Positions 25,093-34,697 of a DNA stretch of 64,000 bases are shown piece after piece (within the stretch, counting starts at the first letter, position 1; each line of letters starts with the position of its first letter). Made by a program: the position numbers and the translations under genes. The stretch is from DVEG01 sp964405435 (lineage in GTDB: Bacteria; Cyanobacteriota; Cyanobacteriia; Cyanobacteriales; Oscillatoriaceae). The stretch is taken from NCBI GenBank assembly GCA_964405435.1, contig CAYOOD010000004.1, positions 1 through 64,000 of the forward strand. The letters are read 5' to 3'. The notes beneath the pieces were generated by a model. That model ran no database searches. It had not been told where the DNA came from and worked only from the letters and a program-made list of their open reading frames with translations.

Positions 25093-26001
25093 ATGCACTA
25101 TCGAACAGATCGGGTGGTATCGGGGTTGGAGCTGTGGCAGTGGCGCGATCGAGCCAAAGCCGCAGCCGTCAGAGCGGGCATCGAACCGGCAGAGGTAGAC
25201 TGGCTGCTGCAAGAAGTCGCTCAGCTCGATCGCTTGGCGCTGCGGCTGGGGTCTTTTCAAGAGCGAGCCGAGATAGAATTGCGCCTGCCCCTGCAAGAAC
25301 TGACCGAACTCTGGCAGCGGCGCACCGCCGATCGCGTGCCCGTTCAGTACCTCATCGGGCGGGCACCCTGGCGTCATTTTTCCCTAGCCGTTTCCCCCGC
25401 CGTCTTGATTCCGCGCCCCGAAACCGAGCTGCTCGTCGATTTGGCGGTGGAGGCGTGCCGAGATAGCGGCGAATTAGCAGCCGGAGACTGGGCGGATTTG
25501 GGCACCGGCAGCGGCGCGATCGCCATTGGTCTGGCAGATGCCTTGACAAAAGCAACGATTCATGGTGTAGACGTTTCCGAAGCCGCACTGGCGATCGCCC
25601 GCCAAAACGCCCGCGAGCTGGGATTCGCCCCCAGAATCCACTTTTATCGCGGTTCCTGGTTTGAACCCCTGGAAGCCCTGAAAGGGCAACTGAGCGGCAT
25701 CGTTTCCAACCCGCCCTACATCCCCGACGAAATGGTGCCGCACCTGCAGCCGGAAGTCGCCAGACACGAACCGCACCTCGCCCTCGCTGGCGGGGGCGAC
25801 GGGTTGGACTGCATCCGCCACGCGATCGCGATCGCCCCCGCCTACCTGCGCCCGGGCGGCATCTGGCTCGTGGAGATGATGGCAGGGCAGGCAGAAACCG
25901 TCGCCGAATTGCTGCGCGCGGCAGGCAACTACAGCCAGATTCAAATCTGCCGCGATTTAGCCGGGATCGAGCGGTTTGCGATCGCCCGAAAAAATCTGTA
26001 A
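25093..26001 (+). CDS. prmC: Peptide chain release factor N5-glutamine methyltransferase
   Basis: 302 residues. It methylates the GGQ glutamine of release factors RF1 and RF2 using SAM. The N-terminal helical domain (about 1-85) ends at VPVQYLIGRAPWRHF. Motif I is DLGTGSGAIAIGLA, and the catalytic NPPY motif is IVSNPPYIPDEMV. The usual segment PRPETELLVD is present. Its stop codon is 19 bases from the convergent TpsA stop, a very short gap with no visible terminator. Confidence 0.93.
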   Translation: MHYRTDRVVSGLELWQWRDRAKAAAVRAGIEPAEVDWLLQEVAQLDRLALRLGSFQERAEIELRLPLQELTELWQRRTADRVPVQYLIGRAPWRHFSLAVSPAVLIPRPETELLVDLAVEACRDSGELAAGDWADLGTGSGAIAIGLADALTKATIHGVDVSEAALAIARQNARELGFAPRIHFYRGSWFEPLEALKGQLSGIVSNPPYIPDEMVPHLQPEVARHEPHLALAGGGDGLDCIRHAIAIAPAYLRPGGIWLVEMMAGQAETVAELLRAAGNYSQIQICRDLAGIERFAIARKNL

Positions 26002-26020
26002 AATCCCGGCTCTTATCACC

Positions 26021-29000
26021 TCATTTTTGCTTCTTTTGACAAGTCGGAGGTGCGGGGTAGGGACGCTGGGGAGTCGTGCCGCTGGCATCATAAGCCGTCA
26101 GCACCACCTCGCCCTTGTCATTGAAAGCCCAGCCCTGCGCCGGCACAACAGAAGGGGGAATCGATTCTCGAGCATTTTGTTTCCCATCCTCAATGCCCGA
26201 TGCTCTTTGCCCGATGCCCTCTCCATCCCCGCTTGCCCACTCCACCACCACCGCAGAAGGAAAAATAGGATCGTCGGGCTTCGGAGGCAAACCGCCCTTG
26301 CCGGTGACGACAAATTCACTCTCAGCAGCCCTGTTGCACGGATCTTGCCCCACCAGAGCCGTCACGTCAACCACCGTCTGAGACAATACCACCAATCCAG
26401 AGCTGGGATCGACATTCGGGGTCGAGATTTGCACCGTGCCGCTGAAAGACGCGCCCAGATCGGAAGTCGCCGTAATGTCACTGTTTGAAGTAGGCTGCTG
26501 CCGAAATTCGGTGCCGAATACGCCAGACGCATTGATTCTCACCTGCCCCCCTCTGGTTGCCACAGAATTCGCGCTGATATCGCTATTTTCTAAAGCCGCC
26601 AAAGTTTGTGTATTAATCGTGATATTGCCCCCCGTCGCGGCACCCGTCGAATTGGTCGTAATGCGACTGCCGCCACGCAACTGAATATCTGTGGCATTGA
26701 GGGTAATATTGGCGCGATCGCCCCTGACGGTTTCCGCACTGAAAATGCCGCCATTCAAGCGCAGGCTATTCACGCTCACATTCAGGTTTCCCGCTTCCCC
26801 CGCATTGTCGCTGCTAACGGAGACAACGCCTCCCTCTGCTACGAGCAATCGCCTCGCCTGCAACGTCAGAGCGCCTGCATTGCCGCTTTCCGGGGCGCTG
26901 GCATAAATTCCCGAAGGAAACCGCTCTCCCGACTCGTCGCGGAAAAAAGGTCTGTTGCGAATTTCGGGAACTGAACCAGACACCTCAATTGAATCAGAAG
27001 AGATGAGCGTCACGCTTCCTCCCTCAGCCGAGAAAAAAGTACCGGCGGAGATTTGCCCGCCATCCCGGACGACAATCCTAGGCGCTTCAATTCTGACATT
27101 TCCCCCTTTCCCAGAACCGAGACTGTCAGAATACAAACTGGTGGGAGCCCCATTTCGATCGGTCCCCATCATTTCCACAAATTCGGAAGCGCGAACGGTG
27201 AGATTCGCCCCATTTCCCGAACCCACGGTAGCCGTTGAGACTTGCGCTCCATTCAGAACCCGCAAGCGCCCGGTTTCAATACTCAAATTGCCGGCATTCC
27301 CTTTGTCTCTGGCTTCTGCCATCAAAAAGCTGATAAAGGCATCAGTTGGCGGACCGCTGGCTGAGAGTGAATTGGCGGATTCTCCAATCAATTCTACTTC
27401 TTCACTAGCCCGGACGATCAGATCGCCGCCGTCCCCGATGCCATTCGTACTCGCTGAGATTCGCGCCCCATCCGCCACCCGCAAGCGCCGCGTTTCTACA
27501 TTTAAAGTCCCGCCCCTACCTGTGGCATTTTGTCCGACTTCAGCCACAAAACCGCTGAGCAACTCATTGTCGGCGCTGCGATCGCTTAATTCGATCGATT
27601 CGCTGGCGCGGACGGCAATATTGCCTGCCTCTCCCGAACTAAACGTTGTCGCGGTGAATTGTCCGCCATTTCGGGCTGTGAATCGGCGCGTATCGACATC
27701 GATATTGCCCCCCGCTCCCGAACCAAATGTCGAAGCCAAGACGAGAGAGGTGTTAACCTCCACCGATTCGGAAGCTCTGACAAATAAATTTCCGGCTGTG
27801 CCAACCCCAAAGGTAGGAGCGGCGATCAGGGCTCCATTTCGGAGCGTTAGCCGAGGGGTATCGATGCGAATGTTGCCGGCGGCTCCCGAACTATTCGTGC
27901 CGCTGACGATGCCAAAATTAAACTCAGATAGACCGATCGCTCCCGATATGGCGCGATCGCGCAATTCGAGAAGTTGGGTTAACCCCCCGCCGCTGACGTC
28001 TGCCGATTCAGAAGCGCGGATGGTAATGTCGCCCCCTTTCCCGGAACCCAGAGTAGAAGCATTGATCGTGCCGTTGTTCAGTTGCAAGGTGCGAACGTTA
28101 AGTTCAATATTTCCCCCGGAACCGGATGTCGTCACTGCTGTAATGCCGCCTAAATTTTCCAGCAAAATTGCATTCGCATTGACTTTTAGCGTCCCGGCAT
28201 TCCCCAGCCCCTCATTGATAACCGTGACGCGCCCCCCATCTCGCACGCTGAGGACGGGCGCGTTAATAGTTACCTCTCCAGAGTTTGCCGAAAGCACGCC
28301 CGGTACTCTATAAAGCTTTTGCAAATTTTCATTCACAATCGCAGCACTCGAAAAAAGGATGCTGGGGTTTTTTCCTCCTGGAACTGTGCCGCTCACCTCG
28401 ATAGATTCCGTAGCGTTGACGAGGGTATTTCCTGCCTTGCCACTTGCGAAACTGGCAGCCCCGACTCTTCCTCCCTCTCGAATGACTAACTCTCGAGTAT
28501 CGATCCTCAAGCTGCTCGCATCGCCCGTATTGAATGAGGAAGCTCCCAAAGCACTTTGTACGGAAGTCCTCGGCTCCACTCCCATCACGGCGATCGCGTC
28601 GGCAAAAACGCTCAGTTCTCCGGCGCTCCCGCTGCCAAAAGTCGGAGAGGTGACGTTCGCTCCCCCCTGAATGCTCAACTCTCCTGTGGAAATTGTCACA
28701 GAGCCAGCATTTCCAGAGTCGGCGGTTAAAGAACGGATGGCGCTGGCAAAACTCGGTTTCACGGATGAGCTGCCGCTCACTTGCACTTGTTCGGAAACGT
28801 TCGCGCTCAGATTGCCTGCTTGACCGGCATTGAAGGTGACAGCGGATATTTCTCCCCCACCGTCAACCAACAATTGCCGAGATTGAATGTCAATATCGCC
28901 TCCCGAACCCACTCCGAGGGTTTCAGAGCGAACGGCGCTGCGAATGCTGGCATCGGGGGAGGTGCCGCTCACTTGCACGCCTGCAGAGGCGTTGATGTGG

Positions 29001-29962
29001 ATGCTTCCTGATGGCAGGGCTCCAGTATTTTGAGTCAAAATCACTGAACCGTCTCGCACTTGCAGGTTTTGCGAATAGAGCTGAATTGAGCCGGAACCTT
29101 CGGCGCTGGCGTCTAATGCTGCTAAAGAAAGTAGCTGAATATTCCCAAAGTTTGGCACGTCAGCATAACCTAAATTCCAGCCCGAAGCAGTCGGAATAAT
29201 ACTGACAGAACCTTGCTCGACGCTGCCTACTTCAATGCGCCCTCCCGGCGCTGCTAAAATGCCGCCTGTAATGGCGACGTCTCCCCCGACTAAGGCGAGG
29301 GTTTGTCCCGGAGATACGCGCAAACCTTCACTGCCGCTGCCTGCGCCGGCGATCGCGGCAAATACGGGATCGGCAATGGTGAGCGCGTGTCCCGTGCCCG
29401 TGACGTTAATGGCTGCGGCTGGAGAGCGAAATCGCAATCCAATCGGAATATTTACGGCGAGCAGTGGGGGAGCTTCTGGGTTGGCAGCGCTGAATTCAAA
29501 CCCATTATCAAATAGCAAACTAGAAGCCGATGAAGCGAAGAACGAGCCTCGCAAATCCAGTCGCGCTTTTGGGCCAAAACGAATGCCGTTGGGATTGATT
29601 AGAAAGAGGTTGGCATTTCCTAAAACTCCGAGAGTTCCCTGGATGTCAGAAGGATTTCTCCCGGTGACGCGCGTCAGGATGTTGGCAATTCCGGCAGGGT
29701 TTGAAAAGTAGGCTCCCCGTCCTTCTGGGATATTCAATTCCTGAAAGCTGTGAAAAAGGTTGGCTCCGCGAATTGCGCCGCCGTCGATTCTGTCGCTGGC
29801 GATGCCATTAATGTTGAGGTTGGGGGTAACGGTAGAATTTTCTGCCCCTAGGGTGCTGTCGGGGAGAATTTGCGCCGAGCTGCGGCTGCCCATGCACAAA
29901 CTGGTCAGGCAGGCAATGGAGAAACTGAAAAAATCGCGCGATCGCCTTTTCGAGATTAACAT
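26021..29962 (-). CDS. Two-partner secretion adhesin (TpsA), filamentous-haemagglutinin type
   Basis: 1313 residues. An N-terminal signal segment is followed by the TPS secretion domain (about 30-260): IDGGAIRGANLFHSFQELNI, NILTRVTGR and the hallmark NANLFLINPNGIRFGP. The rest is a right-handed beta-helix of G/S/N/T-rich repeats such as GSGNAGxLxIxTxxLxVxxGGxVSA. Near the C-terminus is DPCNRAAESEFVVTGKGGLPPKP, a motif I recognise in cyanobacterial TpsA proteins. It is exported to the surface through the outer membrane by the TpsB encoded 54 bases upstream in the same operon. Likely adhesion or matrix function. Long frames on the opposite strand are compositional shadows. Confidence 0.9.
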   Translation of the reverse strand: MLISKRRSRDFFSFSIACLTSLCMGSRSSAQILPDSTLGAENSTVTPNLNINGIASDRIDGGAIRGANLFHSFQELNIPEGRGAYFSNPAGIANILTRVTGRNPSDIQGTLGVLGNANLFLINPNGIRFGPKARLDLRGSFFASSASSLLFDNGFEFSAANPEAPPLLAVNIPIGLRFRSPAAAINVTGTGHALTIADPVFAAIAGAGSGSEGLRVSPGQTLALVGGDVAITGGILAAPGGRIEVGSVEQGSVSIIPTASGWNLGYADVPNFGNIQLLSLAALDASAEGSGSIQLYSQNLQVRDGSVILTQNTGALPSGSIHINASAGVQVSGTSPDASIRSAVRSETLGVGSGGDIDIQSRQLLVDGGGEISAVTFNAGQAGNLSANVSEQVQVSGSSSVKPSFASAIRSLTADSGNAGSVTISTGELSIQGGANVTSPTFGSGSAGELSVFADAIAVMGVEPRTSVQSALGASSFNTGDASSLRIDTRELVIREGGRVGAASFASGKAGNTLVNATESIEVSGTVPGGKNPSILFSSAAIVNENLQKLYRVPGVLSANSGEVTINAPVLSVRDGGRVTVINEGLGNAGTLKVNANAILLENLGGITAVTTSGSGGNIELNVRTLQLNNGTINASTLGSGKGGDITIRASESADVSGGGLTQLLELRDRAISGAIGLSEFNFGIVSGTNSSGAAGNIRIDTPRLTLRNGALIAAPTFGVGTAGNLFVRASESVEVNTSLVLASTFGSGAGGNIDVDTRRFTARNGGQFTATTFSSGEAGNIAVRASESIELSDRSADNELLSGFVAEVGQNATGRGGTLNVETRRLRVADGARISASTNGIGDGGDLIVRASEEVELIGESANSLSASGPPTDAFISFLMAEARDKGNAGNLSIETGRLRVLNGAQVSTATVGSGNGANLTVRASEFVEMMGTDRNGAPTSLYSDSLGSGKGGNVRIEAPRIVVRDGGQISAGTFFSAEGGSVTLISSDSIEVSGSVPEIRNRPFFRDESGERFPSGIYASAPESGNAGALTLQARRLLVAEGGVVSVSSDNAGEAGNLNVSVNSLRLNGGIFSAETVRGDRANITLNATDIQLRGGSRITTNSTGAATGGNITINTQTLAALENSDISANSVATRGGQVRINASGVFGTEFRQQPTSNSDITATSDLGASFSGTVQISTPNVDPSSGLVVLSQTVVDVTALVGQDPCNRAAESEFVVTGKGGLPPKPDDPIFPSAVVVEWASGDGEGIGQRASGIEDGKQNARESIPPSVVPAQGWAFNDKGEVVLTAYDASGTTPQRPYPAPPTCQKKQK

Positions 29963-30016
29963 AATTGAGAAAATTCTGAATGGGAGCTAAAAACAACCTA
30001 GATTCGGAGCCAGTTC

Positions 30017-31855
30017 TTAAAAAAAATTGTAATTGATAGAAAAATAAATGCCCTTTTCCTGTAAAGTTTTGTTGCTCGATTCGATGTCGGTTAAGGGGAT
30101 GCCATAATCGAGGCGGGCAGTCAACCTGCGCCCCATCTGCCATTGCAAGCCCAAGCCTGCTCCCAGCAAAGTCTCCGTATCGGGATCGGCAGTGGCTCCC
30201 CGGTTTGTACCGAAGCCAAAATCGACAAATGGCACCACCTGCAAAAGTCCGTCTAACTGTTTCACCCGCAGAACCGGCACAAACAATTCGGCAGACGCCA
30301 ATACGCCGATATCGGTGAGGAGAACGTCCTGCCGATAACCCCGAATGTTGCGAAAACCTCCGAGGGAAAATTGCTCCAGAGGCACTAGCGTTTGGTTGGC
30401 TAGCTGCGCGTCCGATCGCAGCACGAGCAAGGTGTCGGGAGCGAATTGTTGAACGTACTGGACTTGTCCGCGCCACGAGAGAAAGCGACTGTCAGGCGGT
30501 TCGTCGCTGACGGTTGCGTTGAGTATACCAACTCCGAGACTGAACTGGGAACGGGCGGCAAAAATGCGATCGCGGCTGCGCTGGGTGTATTCTTGGAAAA
30601 ACCGCACGGCAGCGACTCGGGTTCTGCCATTTTCGTCTGCTCCTGGCGAGAGGGGAAATTTTTCTCCGAGCAGTTTGGTATCGCTTTGCTGTAAGGAACC
30701 GGTTAAACCCAAGGCGAATTCGCGGGTAGGGGTGAGTACCACCGGCTGGCGCAAGTTCAGCTCTAAGTATCGGGAATCCCCGGTAATATCTACTTGGTTG
30801 AAAGGCGGCTCGATCACGCGGGTGTCAGATCCGCCGGCGGATATTGTTATCGTGCCGTTGCGGGGATTGAAGGGAATTGTGTAGCTGCTGTCGTAGGAGT
30901 CGGAGCCCTCTGTATTGGTATAGCTCAAACTCAGGCTATCTCCCGCGCCCAATAAATTGGCTTCATTGATGCGGATGCCCCTGCGGAAACTTCCCACACT
31001 GGGAGCGCGACCGTTATCGGCGAAGACTTCGGTACTGAAGGTATTGGCTTCTTTGATTCTTACCTGTAGGAAACTTCTCTCGGGACGCGAACCGGCTGAG
31101 AGTTCGGCGGATACTGTGGCGATTAAGGGATTGAGTTGCAAGAGCTGCAGGGCTTCTAGGAGGCGATCGCGATTCAGGGGTTTTCTGGCGGCGATCGCCA
31201 ATCGGCTCCGCACATATTCCGGATTCAGCTTGTTTGTTCCCCTGACTTGAATGTCCTCTACTTCGCCTTCAATAATCTGAATTTTAATAACGGCTTCCTC
31301 TTTTGATAAAGTTTGTTCGGCTGGAATCACCGCGCCCGAATTGAGATACCCGGCATCTGTATAGAGTTTGGTAACTGCTGCTTCGGCTTGTAGCAATTCT
31401 GCAAATGTTATCGGTCTATTTGTGAATTCTTTTGTTACCTCAGCCAATTCTTCGGCAGTAAAGGCGGTATTGCCCTCGAAGACAAACGCTTTGACTGTAA
31501 TGCTTCCGGGAATATCGGGGCGGATTTCGAGTGCGGGGGGCGGTGCCGTTAGGGGTGGGAGGGGTTGTTCTGGCTGTGGCAGTGCGGGTATTGGCTCTGG
31601 GGGCGTTCTGGGAGGAATGGGATTTGGCAGTTGCGATAAATTTGCGGGGGACGCGCCTGCTGGGGAACGCGAAGCGATCGCTCCCTCGCTTGTTAGCTGC
31701 GTTGCGGCTGGGCTAGCGGCAACTGCCGCTTCTCGTGCCGAGACTTGACAGTCACTCCCCACCAGTGCTATGCTCAGATGCCCGACCGACCAATAAAGCT
31801 GAAATATTTTGTCGAATCCCCCTGCTTTGGGAGTTTTTGCATTTATTCTATTCAT
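30017..31855 (-). CDS. TpsB outer-membrane transporter (ShlB/FhaC/HecB family)
   Basis: 612 residues. A Pro-rich segment (about 75-115) follows the N-terminus, then two POTRA domains (from ITVKAFVFEGNTAFTAEELAEV and from IIEGEVEDIQVRGTNKLNPEYVRSRL) and a C-terminal 16-strand beta-barrel ending in Phe. The conserved loop motif appears as GGFRNIRGYRQD. It threads TpsA proteins across the outer membrane. The signal peptide is not obvious; the N-terminus MNRINAKTPKAGGFDKIF... contains a weak hydrophobic stretch, so the true start may differ. It is upstream of and probably cotranscribed with the TpsA gene, and is the only TpsB in the window. Confidence 0.9.
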   Translation of the reverse strand: MNRINAKTPKAGGFDKIFQLYWSVGHLSIALVGSDCQVSAREAAVAASPAATQLTSEGAIASRSPAGASPANLSQLPNPIPPRTPPEPIPALPQPEQPLPPLTAPPPALEIRPDIPGSITVKAFVFEGNTAFTAEELAEVTKEFTNRPITFAELLQAEAAVTKLYTDAGYLNSGAVIPAEQTLSKEEAVIKIQIIEGEVEDIQVRGTNKLNPEYVRSRLAIAARKPLNRDRLLEALQLLQLNPLIATVSAELSAGSRPERSFLQVRIKEANTFSTEVFADNGRAPSVGSFRRGIRINEANLLGAGDSLSLSYTNTEGSDSYDSSYTIPFNPRNGTITISAGGSDTRVIEPPFNQVDITGDSRYLELNLRQPVVLTPTREFALGLTGSLQQSDTKLLGEKFPLSPGADENGRTRVAAVRFFQEYTQRSRDRIFAARSQFSLGVGILNATVSDEPPDSRFLSWRGQVQYVQQFAPDTLLVLRSDAQLANQTLVPLEQFSLGGFRNIRGYRQDVLLTDIGVLASAELFVPVLRVKQLDGLLQVVPFVDFGFGTNRGATADPDTETLLGAGLGLQWQMGRRLTARLDYGIPLTDIESSNKTLQEKGIYFSINYNFF

Positions 31856-32133
31856 TTCTTGATTCTATTTGGAGGCATTAAAAGGCTCGATAGATGAGAG
31901 TTTTATGACAAACAAACCGGGGAAATATATCGGCATATTTTACAGTCAATTTGGCGAGTTTGTCAACCTGTAAAAGCTGCATGGCAGGGCGAGGCCGTGT
32001 AAATTTCAAGGAGTTGCAAGCGGCCCGTTTTTTTTCAAAAAAATTAAAAAATTAAAAAAAAATCCCTAGGGAACAAGAGAAAGTAAAATTGAGGGTTGGA
32101 AGCAAGAGAGGAAGATAAAGGGGTGTAGAGTCG

Positions 32134-32718
32134 ATGCCTCAAGTGTCGCTAGATGCTTTAATTGCGGGCGCGCGATCGGGACAAGTGGTAAGCTTTCCTA
32201 CGGATACGGTGCCGGCGATCGCCTCACTGCCCGATCGCGCGGAGTTGATTTTTGCCGCCAAGCAGCGGGCGCTGGATAAACCGTTAATTTTGATGGCTGC
32301 CAAGGCGGCGGATTTGTGGCCCTATGTCAAAGGCAGGCGGGAAGAATTGCAGAGCTGGCAGGAAGTGGCCGATCGCTACTGGCCCGGGGCGCTGACGCTG
32401 GTGCTGCCGGCAGCGAGCGATCGCCTCCCGGCGCAGGTGAATCCCCTCGATCCGACGACGATTGGCGTGCGAGTGCCCGACAGCGCGATCGCGAGGCAAA
32501 TTCTCGCCGAAACAGGGCCACTGGCGACGACGAGCGCCAACCTGTCAGGGGAGCCCCCCCTGCTTTCGGCGGCGGAAATAGAGGCGAAATTCCCCGAAGT
32601 CCTGACGCTATTGCCCGACGCATCGGCATTGCTAGGGGCGGCGGGCGTTCCTTCCACTGTCGCCAAGTGGACGGGCAGCGGCTGGGAAATCTTGCGGCAA
32701 GGAGGCGTCAAACTATAG
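32134..32718 (+). CDS. tsaC: Sua5/YciO/YrdC-type threonylcarbamoyl-AMP synthase
   Basis: 194 residues. It makes threonylcarbamoyl-AMP from threonine, bicarbonate and ATP for the t6A modification of ANN-decoding tRNAs. The family features are VVSFPTDTVPAIASLPD at the N-terminus, KQRALDKPLILMAA, YWPGALTLVLPA, IGVRVPDS and TSANLSGEPPL. The canonical K-x-R near the nucleotide site appears as KQR. A single domain without the Sua5 C-terminal extension is the TsaC/YrdC length. YciO, a related protein of uncertain activity, is the alternative. Confidence 0.85.
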   Translation: MPQVSLDALIAGARSGQVVSFPTDTVPAIASLPDRAELIFAAKQRALDKPLILMAAKAADLWPYVKGRREELQSWQEVADRYWPGALTLVLPAASDRLPAQVNPLDPTTIGVRVPDSAIARQILAETGPLATTSANLSGEPPLLSAAEIEAKFPEVLTLLPDASALLGAAGVPSTVAKWTGSGWEILRQGGVKL

Positions 32719-32882
32719 CGATCGCGCCCGCGAAGGAACTGTGCCAGTTGGGAGAGCGATGTGCTATCCTACATGAGTTGGTGGGGGCTTGAAAGACTCA
32801 ATCCCGATCGGGGAGTGCAAGAAAACCGTAAAAGAGAAAGAAATGAGACGCGATCGAACCCATCTCCACCAAACTGAAAACT

Positions 32883-33824
32883 ATGGATTGGAGTAACTGG
32901 CTTTACCTAGCCGTTGGGCTGGGACTTGGAATCGGGGGCTGTTTGCTGTTCGGATCGCGTCGCGGTGTCGTCGAGACGCCGCCGAACGAACCCGATCGCG
33001 CTGCCAATACGGAAGTGCAGGCGCTTCGGGAGCAGTTGCAGCAAACCCAGATTGCCTATCAAATGGCGTGTCAGATGAGCCAGTTTAAGGCGGGTTTTTT
33101 GGGGCGCACGGCTCACGAATTGCGATCGCCGCTCAACGGGCTAATCGGCGCGATCGAGCTAATTCTGGGGGATCTGTGCGACAATCCCGCTGAAGAGCGA
33201 GAATTTTTGGCCAAAGCTCAGGCATCGGCGCTCAAGATCGTCGAGATGCTCGACGTGATTCTCGATGTTGCCAGACTGGAAAACGGCAGAACCCAGATGC
33301 AGCTACAGCCGCTGCAACTGCTGAAGGTACTCGAAGAAGTCTATCGCTTGACTCACCTGCAAGCTGCCGATCGCAATATCTACTTAGAAGTCGTGCCGCC
33401 CGATCCGGAGATTTACATTCTCGCCGATCCGCGCAGGTTGCGGCAGGTGTTGGTCAATCTGGTAGATGCCTCGATTAGCCCGCTGCGATCGGGCAGCATA
33501 TTCATCTCCGCTGCTGCGGATGTGTCGCGGGGGCAGGCTGCTATTTGGATTGACAGCGCCCGCCCGGAATCCGCTTGGAGCGAGATGGTGGATTTACTGC
33601 GCTCTTCTGAGTCAGCCAGTGAGAAAATGAATGTCAATCCCCAGCTTTCCCCAGGCATGATTTTTTTGCTCAATCAAACGCTTTTGGAATTAATGCAGGG
33701 GCGTTTGGAAATTGTGCCCGTTCCCGGTGCCCCCCCGTTAGAGGAGGGGCAGGCTGATTCACCGGATGTCAGACGGATTCAATGCTCGCTGCCGCTGGTG
33801 ATTCCAGAGCCTGAATCTGACTGA
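32883..33824 (+). CDS. Histidine-kinase-like protein with degenerate ATPase domain
   Basis: 313 residues. One N-terminal membrane helix (about 7-24), a short coiled-coil, then a HisKA dimerisation domain with the phospho-acceptor His78 in RTAHELRSPLNGLIG. The following domain retains ADPRRLRQVLVNLVDAS (N-box), but its second Asn is Asp, and the expected D-x-G-x-G of the G1 box is IDSARPES; no G2 box is seen. ATP binding is therefore doubtful. It may be phosphorylated by another kinase or act as a scaffold. No response regulator is adjacent. Its 3' end overlaps the convergent GNAT gene by 56 bases. Confidence 0.75.
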   Translation: MDWSNWLYLAVGLGLGIGGCLLFGSRRGVVETPPNEPDRAANTEVQALREQLQQTQIAYQMACQMSQFKAGFLGRTAHELRSPLNGLIGAIELILGDLCDNPAEEREFLAKAQASALKIVEMLDVILDVARLENGRTQMQLQPLQLLKVLEEVYRLTHLQAADRNIYLEVVPPDPEIYILADPRRLRQVLVNLVDASISPLRSGSIFISAAADVSRGQAAIWIDSARPESAWSEMVDLLRSSESASEKMNVNPQLSPGMIFLLNQTLLELMQGRLEIVPVPGAPPLEEGQADSPDVRRIQCSLPLVIPEPESD

Positions 33825-34257
33825 CGAGCAGGGGATTGTGCAGCACCATCGTGCTGCTTTGGTTGTACTCGAAGCCAATCCGCTCGTAGAATTTTTGCTG
33901 ATAGGTTGTCATCAGATAAACCCGTTCTACTCGGCTCATCCGGGGATGGCTCAAAACCGTCTCTACTAATTTGCGCCCCAGCCCCAAACCTTGATAGTCC
34001 GGGTGAATGACGACATCCCAAATGCAGGCGCGATAAATCCCGTCTGAAGTGGCGCGGGCAAATCCGATCGTGCGTTCTCCATCCCAGACGCTAATCGCGG
34101 GTTCGCTGTTGGCGATCGCGATCGCCAAATCTTCTATCTGCCTGTCTTGTGCCCAGAAAGCCGCTGTTTTAAATAGCTCCTGAAGTTGAGCGAGATCCAG
34201 CCGGGATTTGCGATCGCAAAATTGAATGTGACGGCAATCCATTGTTCTTGATTTCAT
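33769..34257 (-). CDS. GNAT-family N-acetyltransferase
   Basis: 162 residues. The acetyl-CoA motif A is WDVVIHPDYQGLGLGRKLVETVLSHP (around residues 80-105), followed by VYLMTTYQQKFYERIGFEYN, the usual GNAT C-terminal half. The N-terminal half has a substrate-binding look, and the substrate is unknown. An alternative start at the second ATG, 15 bases in, is possible. The gene is convergent with the kinase-like gene, and their last 56 bases overlap. Confidence 0.85.
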   Translation of the reverse strand: MKSRTMDCRHIQFCDRKSRLDLAQLQELFKTAAFWAQDRQIEDLAIAIANSEPAISVWDGERTIGFARATSDGIYRACIWDVVIHPDYQGLGLGRKLVETVLSHPRMSRVERVYLMTTYQQKFYERIGFEYNQSSTMVLHNPLLVSQIQALESPAAASIESV

Positions 34258-34697
34258 TATTTATTTGCCCTGATTTTGATTCTAAGTTGCGCCAAGCAAC
34301 CTTCCCATCACTTACCCTATTTATTTAAGATTTCTAGCGGGTAAAGTTTTTTGTTGTTAGTTCCAAAATCATTCGCTGCCATCTTGATTTTTCCAAGATG
34401 TCTGGCGAAACAAATCGCACTTATGCGGTTTTTGCATTTATGAATGGCCAAAATTTCAAGGGTCTTTTAGCCCTGTTTGCCGGTCAGTTGTCCGGGCCGC
34501 AACTCGACACAGCTATTTTGGGCTGATAACACATCTTATAAATATTCGTAGAAATACACAATACCTTTTTCGGCTTTTTTATAATTTTTATGTTAGGGTT
34601 TCTTGACATTTAAAAAGAGTGCTGAGTGCTGAGTGCTCAGCACTCAGCACTTCTCACTTTACTCAGCACTCAGCACTCCTCACTCCCCACTCCTCAC
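34258..34697. other. Geneless interval with heptamer repeats
   Basis: 440 bases between the GNAT gene and hemB. At 34380-34400 CATCTTG and CAAGATG form a small hairpin. At about 34615-34696 runs of GAGTGCT switch to AGCACTC (CTCAGCA-type heptamers), giving inverted blocks like those beside coxA and at 54.4 kb. No gene is visible. Confidence 0.7.

Noticed and set aside
26955..28313. 452-codon open frame on the plus strand
   Set aside because: It lies opposite the TpsA gene and has P/S/A-rich sequence without domains; the Gly/Ser/Asn-rich beta-helix repeats keep the opposite strand open. The same holds for plus-strand frames at 29235-29711 and 56768-60746.
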